64,000 nucleotides of DNA from Hymenobacter pini (GCF_020421205.1 NZ_JAIZZH010000001.1:124001-188000); one strand, 5' to 3'. Counted from the first letter of the stretch, positions 39,225-48,449 are shown. Translations and numbers: made by a program. Notes: generated by a model from the sequence alone, not told the origin.

Positions 39225-40706
39225 CTACGCCGCTGGGTTCAATTCCAGGTTGCGGGGGCGCGAAATGGCCAGCAGCCCCAGGAAGGTAATCAGCCCGTTG
39301 AGCATCAAAATTTCAAAGCCGAACTCATAGCCCCACCAGGCTTTGGAGTTGGCGTTGATGAACCACGTGAGCAGCGGAGCCACCACGCACACGGGCAGCA
39401 CCAGCTTATCGTTAAGGCCGCGGCTGGTGAAAATACCGAACGAGAACAGGCCCAGCAGCGGCCCGTAGGTGTAGCCCGCCGCCTTGAACACGGAGGTAAT
39501 TACGCTCTGGTCGTTGATGGCCCGGAAAATCAGGATGATGATGATGAGCACGATGCTGAAGCCGAAGTGCGTGGCCTGGCGTAGCTGCTTCTGCTTGGCC
39601 TCATCGTACTGCTTGATATCCAGCATATCCACGCAAAATGAAGTGGTCAGAGCCGTCAGGGCCGAGTCGGCGGAAGCATACGTTACGGCAATGATGCCCA
39701 GAATGAACACGATGCCGGCAAACAGGGAGAAGTGGTTGGTAGCCAGCAGCGGAAACACATTGTCGCCGATAACCTTGCCAGTGGCGGGGTTGGTGGGCAG
39801 CTGAATGCCTTTGGCGGCGGCAAACTGGTAGAGCAGTACGCCCAGCGAGAGGAAGAACACATTCACCACCACAATGGCCAGCGTAAACCAGAACATGTTT
39901 TTCTGGGCGTCGGGGAGGCTGCGGCAGCTCAGGTTTTTCTGCATCATGTCCTGGTCGAGGCCGGTCATCACAATGGTGATGAAGGCACCCGAGGCAAACT
40001 GCTTCCAGAAGAACTTGTCGTCGCGGGGGTCGGAGAAGTAGATCTGCGACATGGTGCTTTCCTTCACCGTTTTTACCAGCCCGGCAAAGCCTAGGTTCAG
40101 CTCGTCGGCCATCAGGTAAATGCTCACGGCCACGCACACGAGCATGGCCATCGTCTGGAAAGTATCGGTCCAGAGAATGGTTTTGAGGCCGCCTCGGAAG
40201 GTGTAGAGGTAAATCAGAAAGATGCTGACCGTTACCGTCACGGCAAACGGCACGCCCAGCCCGTCAAACACGGCAAACTGCAGCACGCCCGCCACCAGAA
40301 ACAGCCGGAACGCCGCGCCCACGGCCCTGGAAATCAGGAAGAAAAGCGCCCCCGTCTTGTAGCTCCAGAAGCCAAACCGCTGCTCCAAATAGGTGTAAAT
40401 GCTCACCAGCCGCAGCCGGTAGTACAGGGGCATGAGCACGGTGCCAATTACCAGGTAGCCCACAATGTAGCCCAGCACCACGGCCATGTAGCTCCAGCTT
40501 TGGGAGGCCACCATGCCGGGAATGGAAATGAACGTGACGCCCGAAAGCGAGGTCCCAATCATGGCAAACGCCACCATGTACCAGGGTGCATTGCGGTTGG
40601 CAATAAAAAACGACTCACTGGTAGCCTTCCGCGAGGTGAGGTAGGCAATGATGATGAGGACGACGAAATAGCCCGCAATCAGGCTCAGAATAAGGGTGGG
40701 CGACAT
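39225..40706 (-). CDS. Sodium/solute symporter (SSS family)
   Basis: A 493-residue transporter with about 13 transmembrane segments. The motifs include ATSESFFIANRNAPWYMVAF, TSLSGVTFISIPGMVASQSW, the TFRGGLKTILWTDTFQTMAM block and GLDQDMMQKNLSCR. It is distinct from the symporter at 32.5 kb: it has no long hydrophilic insert and no coupled microprotein. Substrate unknown. The start at 40706 is set by the first helix; the in-frame codons upstream encode a polar stretch. Confidence 0.92.
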   Translation of the reverse strand: MSPTLILSLIAGYFVVLIIIAYLTSRKATSESFFIANRNAPWYMVAFAMIGTSLSGVTFISIPGMVASQSWSYMAVVLGYIVGYLVIGTVLMPLYYRLRLVSIYTYLEQRFGFWSYKTGALFFLISRAVGAAFRLFLVAGVLQFAVFDGLGVPFAVTVTVSIFLIYLYTFRGGLKTILWTDTFQTMAMLVCVAVSIYLMADELNLGFAGLVKTVKESTMSQIYFSDPRDDKFFWKQFASGAFITIVMTGLDQDMMQKNLSCRSLPDAQKNMFWFTLAIVVVNVFFLSLGVLLYQFAAAKGIQLPTNPATGKVIGDNVFPLLATNHFSLFAGIVFILGIIAVTYASADSALTALTTSFCVDMLDIKQYDEAKQKQLRQATHFGFSIVLIIIILIFRAINDQSVITSVFKAAGYTYGPLLGLFSFGIFTSRGLNDKLVLPVCVVAPLLTWFINANSKAWWGYEFGFEILMLNGLITFLGLLAISRPRNLELNPAA

Positions 40707-40955
40707 ACGGGGAGCTGTTAGCTTTTGGCTGCTGGAGGTGCGGCCAGAGGCAACAATGGCCCAGCTGGCTTGGCTATAGCACCAAATAGACATCAAAGCT
40801 AACAGCTAACAGGCAAACCGCCGCTGCTTCCGGCAGTGCGTACGTACACTTATGACTACCTTCTATTTCGTATTAATGAAAATACTATGCAGCAATATGG
40901 TGGCTCAGGATACCGTTACTTCTTCATAGCCACAATCACCTCACTTACATCTTTT

Positions 40956-41411
40956 ATGAAAGCGCTATTCGTCGTGCCAGCACTATTGGCTGCCTGCCTA
41001 AGCCAACAGCAGGCCGCAGCTCAAGGAGTATCTGCGGCCTCAGCGGAGGCGGCCACAGTTTATTTCTATCAGAGCAAAGCATACGGTTTCCTTGTGCCGC
41101 GGTATCGGATTTATGCTAACGGTCAGCTGCTCTGCAAACTAGGCCGCAACAGCCGCTGTCAGGTAACGTTACCTGCTGGCACTACGGCATTTACGGCCCG
41201 AATCCCGCTGTTCACCTTCGGAACACCTCCGCCTTTGGCAATTACGCTGGAGCCGGGTAAAGAATATTATTTGCAGGGCGATGTAGCTCCCGCCGGAGCG
41301 GGCGTTGCCGGGCTTACATATGGCTTTACGGAGGTAGTGGGCAACCAGAGCAAGCTGGGGCAGCTGGAACAAGCCAAACTACGCCAGCCCGCCGTTACAG
41401 CCGGACAATAG
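40956..41411 (+). CDS. Small exported protein, DUF2846-like
   Basis: A 151-residue exported protein with a signal peptide (MKALFVVPALLAACLSQQQA). The mature chain is beta-rich (VYFYQSKAYGFLVPRYRIYA, GQLLCKLGRNSRCQVTLPAG, LAITLEPGKEYYLQGDV), which resembles the DUF2846 pattern of a small lipoprotein-like beta domain. An in-frame extension upstream would add a second hydrophobic region; the ATG at 40956 gives the best signal peptide. It converges with the TolC gene, with 3 bp between stops. Confidence 0.72.
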   Translation: MKALFVVPALLAACLSQQQAAAQGVSAASAEAATVYFYQSKAYGFLVPRYRIYANGQLLCKLGRNSRCQVTLPAGTTAFTARIPLFTFGTPPPLAITLEPGKEYYLQGDVAPAGAGVAGLTYGFTEVVGNQSKLGQLEQAKLRQPAVTAGQ

Positions 41412-41414
41412 TCA

Positions 41415-42956
41415 TCATTCTACTACGCCGGTGCCCACCGTGCGGGTGCCGGCGTAGTAGTACAGCTCGGCCAGCGTTTTCTCATAGCTGGCCCGCATGC
41501 TTTCCTGCTTCAGGCGCAGGTCGATGAGCTTGGTTTCGCGGGCGTTGATGAGAAACAGCGTGCTTTCGCCCAGTTCAAACTTCTGCAGCTCGGCGGCCAG
41601 CAGCTGGCGCTGGTTGGCAATGGCGCTGGCCTGCAGCTGCAGCTGCCGCTCGTAGGCTTTGAGGGCGTTGTAGCGGGAACCTACCTGGTTCTGAATGTTG
41701 CGGCGGCTATTTTGCTGCTCTAGGGAGGCATCCTGCACTTTCAGGCGGGTTTGCCAGAGCTTGCCCCGCTCTTTGCGCAGAAACAGTGGGAAGGCAAAGT
41801 CCACGCCCACCTTATAGTTGTTCAGGCCGAAGTCGTAGTACTTGGGCACCTCCGGGCGGTAAAAGTCGCCGCGGCTGAGCAGGTAGCCGCTCACATTCAC
41901 GGTGGGCTTCAGCATCTCGCGGCGGTACCGCTCCTCCACGCTCAGTTGCCGGATTTTGGCGTCGAGCTTGAGCAGGGTGGGGTGGCGGCTGGTGGCAAAA
42001 TCCAGCAGCTCCTCGTAACGCGCCGAGTCGACGGCTACGAGGGCGGGGCGCTGGGGCACGGCGTAAGCCGGTAGCTCGCCGGGCTGGCCGTCGCGGGTCC
42101 AGAGGTGGTTGCTGAGCAGCAAGCGGGCATTCTGCAGCTCCACCCGCAGCTGCTCATACTGCACCTGGCGGTCCTGCACCGTAATCTGGGCTTCTACCGA
42201 ATCAATCGGAGCCTGGTCGCCGAGCTGGGCGCGGCGGCTGGTGGCCCGGAAGCGGGTATCGGCCAGTTGCACGCCCTCCTGAATCAGCACCATCTGCTGG
42301 TAGGTGTAGTACCACGTCCAGTAGTCCTTGGCCGCCTGCAGCCAGATTTCGTTGATCTGCTTTACCCGCTCGGCCTCGGCAGCGTCTACCATGATGCGGG
42401 CCTGGCGCAGGGTGCTGCGGCGTTCATCAATCAGCAGGCCCTGGCCCAGCGGCACCGACAGGCCTGCCACGGCCAGCCCGTCCAGCGGGGTGCGGTGCTC
42501 GGGGTTCACGTACGTGCCCACCATCCGGTCGTAGCCCACCTTCAGGTCGGCCCCGCCCAGCCACACCGGAATCTTCAACTCGTTGCCCCAGATGTTATAA
42601 TAGTCAGTGCCACCAAACATCTTCCGATCGAAGCCGGAGGCTAGCTTGGGGTCGAAGCCGCCGCGGGCCTGCTGCACCTGCGAGCGGGCATCCTCACTGA
42701 GCAGGGCCGCCTGCTTCACTACCGGATGGTTGGCGAATACCAGCTCGGCCAAGTCCTGCAGCGAGAATATGCGGGCGGTGTCGGCCGGGGGGCGGTCCTG
42801 GGCCAGCTGGCTGGTTTGCAGGGGCGCGTGCTCCAGCCCCGACTTCTGCGTGGGCAGTCGGGGGGCCTGGGCGTGGGCAGCAGACGTCAGGAAAAGCAGG
42901 CCACCCACCAGGAAAGGCACCAGGGCCTTCACGATAGTTATGGGGTTGCGGCTCAC
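41415..42956 (-). CDS. TolC-family outer-membrane protein
   Basis: A 513-residue outer-membrane efflux protein. A signal peptide (about residues 1-29) is followed by the TolC-type repeat of helices and strands; recognisable parts include LAELVFANHPVVKQAALLSE and ALKAYERQLQLQASAIANQR. It would form the exit duct of the export complex whose adaptor and membrane domain are encoded immediately upstream. It overlaps the adaptor gene by 4 bp (ATGA). Confidence 0.9.
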   Translation of the reverse strand: MSRNPITIVKALVPFLVGGLLFLTSAAHAQAPRLPTQKSGLEHAPLQTSQLAQDRPPADTARIFSLQDLAELVFANHPVVKQAALLSEDARSQVQQARGGFDPKLASGFDRKMFGGTDYYNIWGNELKIPVWLGGADLKVGYDRMVGTYVNPEHRTPLDGLAVAGLSVPLGQGLLIDERRSTLRQARIMVDAAEAERVKQINEIWLQAAKDYWTWYYTYQQMVLIQEGVQLADTRFRATSRRAQLGDQAPIDSVEAQITVQDRQVQYEQLRVELQNARLLLSNHLWTRDGQPGELPAYAVPQRPALVAVDSARYEELLDFATSRHPTLLKLDAKIRQLSVEERYRREMLKPTVNVSGYLLSRGDFYRPEVPKYYDFGLNNYKVGVDFAFPLFLRKERGKLWQTRLKVQDASLEQQNSRRNIQNQVGSRYNALKAYERQLQLQASAIANQRQLLAAELQKFELGESTLFLINARETKLIDLRLKQESMRASYEKTLAELYYYAGTRTVGTGVVE

Positions 42957-44338
42957 TTTTTATCTGCTTTGGTTTTAATAGGAGCCTCATCGGGGGCTGC
43001 CTGTAGGCTGGGCGGGAAGCCGTTGAGCTGCCGCCAGATTTCATACCACACCGGTACCGAGTCCAGAATTACCCAGCCGTACACGCCCGAGCCCAGGCGC
43101 AACTGCGCCGGCCACTCGTGGTCTTTGTCGCCGGGTTGCTCGGGGTGGCGGTCGGGGCGCACCAGTAGGCGGTATTTGCCGTTGTTGCTGCTCACCACGT
43201 CAATTACCGTTACGGTACCGGCAAAGGTGCCCACGGCCACTGAGGGCCAACCCGAAAACTGCACCGCCGGCCAGCCATCAAACTGCAGCCGTACCTGCCG
43301 GCCGCGCTGAATCAGGGGCACATCCATGGCCCGCACGTACAGCTCGGCGGCCAGTACGGGCGCGTCGGGCTGCATGGTGGCAATGGACTCGCCCTCCTTG
43401 ATGGTTTCGCCGATACCGGCCTTGAGCGTGCGCACCACGTAGCCGCTCTGGGGGGCGCGCACCACGTACAGGCCGCGGCGCACCTCCACGTTGCTGAGCT
43501 TGTTGCGCATGGCCGCCACCTCACCTTCCGAAGTAGCCTTGGAAGATTCGGTGGAGCTCCGGTCGGAGCGGGCTTTGGCCACGTCCTGCTCGTACTTGGC
43601 GCGCAGGTTGCTCAGCTCGATGCGGGCGTTGGCCAGGGCCTGCTGGCTGCTGGCTACCTTGTTGCGGGCGGCCGTTACCTTGGCCAAATCTTCCTGCAGC
43701 TTCAGGCGGCGGGTTTCAATATCGGTGAGGGAGAACAGGCCGTTCTTGTAGCCTTCCTCGTAGCGGGCCAGGCGGGCCCGGGCCGTTTCGTAGAAGTTGG
43801 TAGCCGCTACCAGGTCGGCCCGGTCAATGTTTAGGTAGTTCTCGGCCTGCTCCACCTTATTGCGGGCCGACTGCAGTTGCACTTCCAGGGTGGCGGTGAG
43901 GGCCACAATCTGCTGGTCAGTGGCGTTGATTTTGGCCTGGTAGGCTTCCACCGCGCCCTGCTTGGCGCTCAGTTGCTCGCGCAGGCGTTGGGGGAGGTTG
44001 GGGTCAAAATACTCGTCCTTGATTTCCGAAATGGTGAGCAGCGTGTCGCCGCGCTGTACCAGCTGGCCTTCGCGCACAAACCACTTCTCAATGCGGCCGG
44101 CAATCTGGTTCTGCACAGTTTGGGGGCGGTCCTGGGGGCGCAGGGTGGTAAGCGTACCGGCTCCTTCAATGGTTTGGCGCCAGGGCAGGAACAGGATGAT
44201 AATGAAGATGATGCCAATGGCCACCATGATGCGGCCCAGGCGCTGCCCGCCGCGCGGGTCCAGTAATTCCTTGTGGGAACGGTCCAGCTCTTCGTGCCAG
44301 ACGGTGCTGTCCACGTCTTGGTTCGATAGATTAAGCAT
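42953..44338 (-). CDS. HlyD-type membrane fusion protein of an export operon
   Basis: A 461-residue adaptor. A membrane helix (about residues 34-56; MVAIGIIFIIILFLPWRQTI) precedes lipoyl half-motifs (RIEKWFVREGQLVQRGDTLL) and a long coiled-coil hairpin (about residues 105-280). The second lipoyl half and barrel follow (YVVRAPQSGYVVRTLKAGIG). It is of the kind that works with type I secretion ABC proteins. Its start lies 8 bp inside the ABC gene and its stop overlaps tolC by 4 bp, so the three proteins are coupled. Confidence 0.9.
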   Translation of the reverse strand: MLNLSNQDVDSTVWHEELDRSHKELLDPRGGQRLGRIMVAIGIIFIIILFLPWRQTIEGAGTLTTLRPQDRPQTVQNQIAGRIEKWFVREGQLVQRGDTLLTISEIKDEYFDPNLPQRLREQLSAKQGAVEAYQAKINATDQQIVALTATLEVQLQSARNKVEQAENYLNIDRADLVAATNFYETARARLARYEEGYKNGLFSLTDIETRRLKLQEDLAKVTAARNKVASSQQALANARIELSNLRAKYEQDVAKARSDRSSTESSKATSEGEVAAMRNKLSNVEVRRGLYVVRAPQSGYVVRTLKAGIGETIKEGESIATMQPDAPVLAAELYVRAMDVPLIQRGRQVRLQFDGWPAVQFSGWPSVAVGTFAGTVTVIDVVSSNNGKYRLLVRPDRHPEQPGDKDHEWPAQLRLGSGVYGWVILDSVPVWYEIWRQLNGFPPSLQAAPDEAPIKTKADKK

Positions 44339-45344
44339 GGGTTCCGGTGAGTTTCTTGTCGTCGAGGGGAAGGTCGGTTACTACGGCTAGCTTTTCTACG
44401 CCGGTCAGCATATCAAACACGGTGCTAACGCCCGTGGCCAGCTTTTCAATGGAGCCGCTGATTTGCACAATCAGCACCTCGGCGGCCACAAACTGGCCCA
44501 GCGTCATCTGGCGCGACACTACGAACAGCGTGCCGGCCACCAGCAGGCCACCGGTGAGCACCGTGCGTAGGGCCACGGCCCAGCCATAGTAGGTTTTGAG
44601 GGTCCGGAAATGCTCGTTGCGGGCTTTCAGGTAGCTGGCCGTCAGCTCGTCGGTGTGGTCCAGGGCCAGCTCCTGCTCCGCGGCGTTGTTGCGGAACCGG
44701 GGCAGGGCGGCGGCTACTTCTTCCAGCCACGCCACAGTTTTGTACTTGTACTTCGACTCCTTCAGGCTAGTGTCCAGGGCCCGGTTGTAATTGAGCCAGT
44801 AGATCAGGGCCAGCATCAGCAGCGTGAACAACCCAAACCCGATGAAGATGGGGTGGTAGAACGACAGCACGATGACGGCAAACAGAATCTGAATACCGGC
44901 AAACATCAGCTCAATGAGCATCTTGGTGAGGCCCTTCTGCACCGTTAGAATGTCGAAAAAGCGGTTTACCAACTCCGGTGGGTTTTCGCCTTCCAAAGCC
45001 TCGGGCTTGATGCGGGGCAGGCGGTAGGCATACTCAATGGCGGCCTTGGCAAACAGCCGCTGCTCAATGGATTCTACTAGCGTGAGCTGGCCAATTAGCA
45101 GCAGGCCGCCCAGCAGCACCCCACCCACTACCACGGCAATGAGAATGTAGGTGGAGCTGAACACGGCCCCGGTAGATACGAGGTTGAACACGGCCTGCGT
45201 ACCCAGCGGCAGCGTGAGGCTGACCAGGCCGGTTACAATGGCATAAAACAGGATGTAGCGGATGGAGCGCCGCTCCGTGTCGAGAATGCGCGTAAAGCGC
45301 TGCCAGGGGGTTGGGGGAGGGTAGGGGAGGTTGTTGGAGGCCAT
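44331..45344 (-). CDS. ABC exporter membrane domain without an ATPase domain
   Basis: A 337-residue protein with the six-helix fold of type I secretion/bacteriocin ABC exporters. It has an N-terminal TERRSIRYILFYAIVTGLVS region, then SIEQRLFAKAAIEYAYRLPR and NRFFDILTVQKGLTKMLIEL, and an LEEVAAALPRFRNNAAEQEL coupling-helix-like stretch. It ends at MLTGVEKLAVVTDLP, exactly where the nucleotide-binding domain would begin. No Walker A, signature or Walker B motif is present in it, and no separate ATPase is encoded next to it. There is also no C39 peptidase domain. The gene overlaps the HlyD gene by 8 bp, so the end is not an accident of annotation. Confidence 0.85.
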   Translation of the reverse strand: MASNNLPYPPPTPWQRFTRILDTERRSIRYILFYAIVTGLVSLTLPLGTQAVFNLVSTGAVFSSTYILIAVVVGGVLLGGLLLIGQLTLVESIEQRLFAKAAIEYAYRLPRIKPEALEGENPPELVNRFFDILTVQKGLTKMLIELMFAGIQILFAVIVLSFYHPIFIGFGLFTLLMLALIYWLNYNRALDTSLKESKYKYKTVAWLEEVAAALPRFRNNAAEQELALDHTDELTASYLKARNEHFRTLKTYYGWAVALRTVLTGGLLVAGTLFVVSRQMTLGQFVAAEVLIVQISGSIEKLATGVSTVFDMLTGVEKLAVVTDLPLDDKKLTGTHA

Positions 45345-45659
45345 GCAGAACAGAGTGACTGAGGCGCAACACCCTTGCTACGCGCCAGGCATACTACGTG
45401 GCAAACGGGCAAGAGAGCTGAACGGTAAGGAGGCGGAACACGGAGCCACACCCGGCAACGCGGTGCTGGCTGTTTCGGCACGTATCCACCCGCTCATTCG
45501 TCCATGTTGCTGTTCAGCTGCAAAATTACGGCACTGGCTCCCCGGTGATATTTAATTACTGTTAAAACGATATTAAATAGATTTAATCCAGCTAAGCGTG
45601 AAAAGCACCGTAGCTTGCTTACAGGACATACTTTTGTGGTGCTCGGGCTTCAAAGCAGG
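45345..45659. other. Intergenic region upstream of the export operon
   Basis: 315 bp with an AT-rich core (about 45545-45595). A minus-strand TAATTTTG at 45521-45528 is the best promoter candidate for the operon. A plus-strand TACTTTTG at 45629-45636 also matches, but no plus-strand gene follows. No reading frame is supported. Confidence 0.5.
45521..45528 (-). promoter_or_regulatory. -7 promoter candidate for the export operon
   Basis: On the minus strand TAATTTTG is an exact TAnnTTTG match, about 177 bp before the first start codon. No clear -33 partner was seen. Confidence 0.4.
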
Positions 45660-46676
45660 CTACTCCCAATCCTGCCAACGCAGCACTTCGCCCACGGCTG
45701 GAACGTGCAACTCGCCGCGCAGCATACCCCCGTTGGCCACCAGCTGCAGCTCCCGAATAGGCTCCGATGCCGGCTCGTCGCTGAGGTCGAAGGTGCCGTA
45801 GTGCATGGGTACGATGTGGCCCGCCCGCAGCAGGTTTACGGCTTTGGCGGCCTCGTGCGGGTTTACGTGGCTCATCTGCATCATGTACGGCGGCTTGTAG
45901 GCTCCAATGGGCATCAGCACAATATCCAGGGGGCCAAACTGCCGCTCAATTTCTTCGAAGTGCCCGGCCATGGCGGTGTCGCCGGCAAAGTAAATGGTGC
46001 GGCCATCGGGCAGGCGCAGCAGGAAGGAGCCCCAGAGCACGGTGTTCAGGTCCAGCAAGCCGCGGCGGTGCCAGTGGGAAGCGGGTAGGTAAAACAGCTC
46101 AAACGGCGCATCGGGACCCAGGTCAAACTGCTGCCACCAGCCGGCCTCCTGCACGGGCAGCGTAGGAGCCATACCGCGCAGCAGTCCGGCCATGCCCAGC
46201 GGCCCAAACGCCCGTAGCCCGGGGTTTTGCTGGCTGAGCATGCGCACCGATTTTTCGTCCAGATGGTCGCGGTGGCCGTGGCTGAGTAGCATATAGTCAA
46301 TGCCCGTGAACTGCTCAACGGGGCAGGGGAGGACGTGGCGGCGGCGCAGCCCCAGCGACGAAAACAACACTGGGTCGAGTACGAGCAGCTTGCCGGCTAT
46401 CCGCAGCAGAAACGAAGCGTGCCCAAGCCACACCAGCCCCTCGTCGGAGCCGCGCAGAAAGCTGGTGCAATCCGTTACTTCCGGCACCCAGGTATCAGCC
46501 TTTTTCTCCTCTTTCTGCGGGTTTTTGCTCAGCTGCCACTTCAACACCGTACCAAAGTTGGGTTCGTAGAGGGCCTCGCCGTTGCAGTACTCGCGGCCTA
46601 TCATCTTGTTGCCGGGGTAGCCGGGTTTGATAATGGACAAGGCAGGGTTGGAAACAAAGCGCGGAGCAGCAGCCAT
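45660..46676 (-). CDS. Metallo-beta-lactamase fold hydrolase (UlaG/NAPE-PLD-like)
   Basis: A 338-residue protein. The metallo-beta-lactamase motif LLSHGHRDHLD (HxHxDH) is followed by ASHWHRRGLLD and FAGDTAMAGHFEEI, with MHYGTFDLSDEPASEPI near the C-terminus. The pattern is that of the UlaG/NAPE-phospholipase D-like branch, which cleaves phosphodiester or lactone bonds. There is no strong signal peptide. The ATG at 46676 avoids an odd hydrophobic N-terminal extension that would begin at 46721 in the preceding terminator. Confidence 0.88.
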   Translation of the reverse strand: MAAAPRFVSNPALSIIKPGYPGNKMIGREYCNGEALYEPNFGTVLKWQLSKNPQKEEKKADTWVPEVTDCTSFLRGSDEGLVWLGHASFLLRIAGKLLVLDPVLFSSLGLRRRHVLPCPVEQFTGIDYMLLSHGHRDHLDEKSVRMLSQQNPGLRAFGPLGMAGLLRGMAPTLPVQEAGWWQQFDLGPDAPFELFYLPASHWHRRGLLDLNTVLWGSFLLRLPDGRTIYFAGDTAMAGHFEEIERQFGPLDIVLMPIGAYKPPYMMQMSHVNPHEAAKAVNLLRAGHIVPMHYGTFDLSDEPASEPIRELQLVANGGMLRGELHVPAVGEVLRWQDWE

Positions 46677-46720
46677 ACAACTGAAAAGAGAGGAAATCAG
46701 CCCAAAGAAACAGGTAAACA

Positions 46721-46755
46721 AGCGGGCAGCCCGAATCTGGTTCGGACTGCCCGCT
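46721..46755 (-). terminator. Hairpin after the outer-membrane protein gene
   Basis: 15-bp stem with one mismatch (46721-46735 with 46741-46755), 5-nt loop; on the minus strand it lies 20 bp after the stop of the gene ending at 46776. Confidence 0.65.
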
Positions 46756-46775
46756 GCAAATACTCAAAAAAGTGC

Positions 46776-47354
46776 CTAGTAGCCCACCGGCGCGCCCGGC
46801 CCGAACAGTGGGGAGTACCCGCCTCCTGGGTAGGCCGTGGTACCGTTGCTCACGCGCACCCCACCCGATACCGAAAAGTTCTCGGTGATGTGGTAATCGG
46901 CCCGCAGGTTCACGCCCGAGCCCAGGTTGCCGCCGAAGCCGACATAGGAATTTAACACGGGACCATTGGCTGGCGCGAGGTCCTTCCAGGCAGAGCCGGT
47001 AAGCGTAAGCCGCGGCGACACCAGGTACTGCCCACCGGCCTGCACTAGGTAATGATTGGTGGCCGTCGGCAGGCCCCGGCCGCTTTCCATGAACGGCGCA
47101 TACGCCAGGCCCGGCACCGTACGCAGATAGGTAACGCCGCCAAATACAGCAAACCGCTTGGTCAGGGGTAGGGCTACCGTAGGGCTCAGGTACGTAGCTG
47201 AGCCGTAGCGCCCGGCAAATGCCGCCCCAGCCTGCAGGCTATACTGCGGCTGCAGCCCCAGCCGCTTCGGGGGTACTGGCTCGGTAATTTGGGCCCGGGC
47301 CGAAATGGCCAGCAGTAAGGCCGTGCCAGACAAAAGCAAAGTGCGAAGTAGCAT
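46776..47354 (-). CDS. Exported beta-barrel-like protein, unknown function
   Basis: A 192-residue protein with a signal peptide (about residues 1-21). The mature part alternates short strands with turns, rich in Gly, Tyr and Pro (QYSLQAGAAFAGRYGSATYL, GQYLVSPRLTLTGSAWKDLA, VNLRADYHITENFSVSGGVR), consistent with a small outer-membrane beta-barrel. It has no named domain. Single gene. Confidence 0.75.
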   Translation of the reverse strand: MLLRTLLLSGTALLLAISARAQITEPVPPKRLGLQPQYSLQAGAAFAGRYGSATYLSPTVALPLTKRFAVFGGVTYLRTVPGLAYAPFMESGRGLPTATNHYLVQAGGQYLVSPRLTLTGSAWKDLAPANGPVLNSYVGFGGNLGSGVNLRADYHITENFSVSGGVRVSNGTTAYPGGGYSPLFGPGAPVGY

Positions 47355-47485
47355 ACAAGAAGGTGGCAGCCACGCCAGAGCGCCGTGAACTGCTAAGGTA
47401 CAAACGATAGCCGGGCTAGGCTAGTGCCCGCTGCCCTCTAAGAACCCTGAAGCGGTGCCAAGGTTGCGGCCACGAGGATAGTTCG

Positions 47486-47493
47486 TATACTTG
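47486..47493 (+). promoter_or_regulatory. Promoter element for the BI-1 gene
   Basis: TATACTTG matches seven of eight positions of TAnnTTTG, and TTG lies 19 bp upstream (47464-47466). It is 58 bp before the ATG at 47552. Confidence 0.4.
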
Positions 47494-47551
47494 AACAGGA
47501 GTAGCATTGCTCCTTGCTGTATTCCTCACTTTATCACCATTTAGAAGAATT

Positions 47552-48280
47552 ATGGAGAACTTTCTGCCCGAAGAAACCAGCGGCCAGCCCACGTTGCAGC
47601 TCAGCGCCGAAGAGGCTTCGCAGATTCAGGGCGCCTTTATGCGGCAGGTGTACGGTTGGATGGCTGCCGCCTTGGCCCTCACCGGCGGGGTAGCCATGCT
47701 GGCTACCTCCTCCGAAACCCTGATGCAACTGCTCTTTGGCCATGTGGGCGTAGTGCTGGGGTTGTTTGTGGTGCAGTTGCTGCTGGTGGGCTTCCTGTCG
47801 CGCAAGGCGCTGGAGTGGTCGGTAGGCGTTACCTCGGCCGTATTTATGGCCTACGCCGTGCTTACGGGGCTAACTATAAGCGTGATTTTCCTGGTGTACA
47901 CGCTGGGCTCTATTGCCTCCACGTTCTTCATTACGGCCGGCACTTTTGGCGCCATGAGCCTCTACGGCTACTTCACCCGCACCGACCTTACTCGCTGGGG
48001 TAACCTGCTGATGATGGGCTAGGTGGGGTTGATTCTGGCTTCGGTAGTAAACCTGTTCTGGCAGAATGATACGCTATACTGGGTGTCTACCTTTGTGGGC
48101 GTTATTCTGTTTGTAGCCCTCACGGCCTACGATACCCAGAAAATGAAAACCCTGGCTTTCCTGGGCGTCAACAATGAGGAGACAGACCGCAAAGCTGCCA
48201 TTCTGGGGGCTCTTATCCTGTACCTCGACTTCATCAACCTGTTCCTATTGCTGCTGCGCATTTTCGGCCGTCGCCGCTAG
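47552..48280 (+). pseudogene. Bax inhibitor-1 family membrane protein interrupted by in-frame TAG
   Basis: A 242-codon reading frame of the BI-1/YccA family with about seven membrane segments. Codon 157 (48020-48022) is TAG, in a stretch that otherwise reads RWGNLLMMG-stop-VGLILASVVNLFW; related proteins have a hydrophobic residue at the stop. The frame is the same on both sides and the C-terminal 85 codons keep the conserved AYDTQKMKTL and LYLDFINLFLLLLRIFGRRR elements. A GTG directly after the stop could restart translation. The change is one base away from Leu (TTG), Gln, Glu or Trp. It could be a sequencing error, a recent null mutation or readthrough; either way the intact protein is not encoded as given. 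Confidence 0.85.
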
Positions 48281-48329
48281 CAGTGGCGAATTGCCAAGAT
48301 TACTATTCGGCATCCTATAAGAGTAGGTA

Positions 48330-48407
48330 AAAGCGCCGCCGAAGCATTCCGGACATTGCTGAATGAGAAACAATCAGCAGCGCCCCGGAATGCTTCGGCG
48401 GCGCTTT
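48330..48407. repeat. 23-bp inverted repeat with GCCGAAGCATTCCGG core
   Basis: 48330-48352 is complementary to 48385-48407. The loop contains a second small stem (TTGCTGA with TCAGCAG). The CGAAGCA core also occurs in the repeats at 39.1 and 34.3 kb. It lies between two plus-strand genes. Confidence 0.8.
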
Positions 48408-48449
48408 CATCTGCAAAGTCCTCACGATTCAACAGGAATACCATTTAGT

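Noticed and set aside
45629..45636. Plus-strand TACTTTTG promoter match
   Set aside because: No plus-strand gene or RNA fold follows; the neighbouring gene is on the minus strand.
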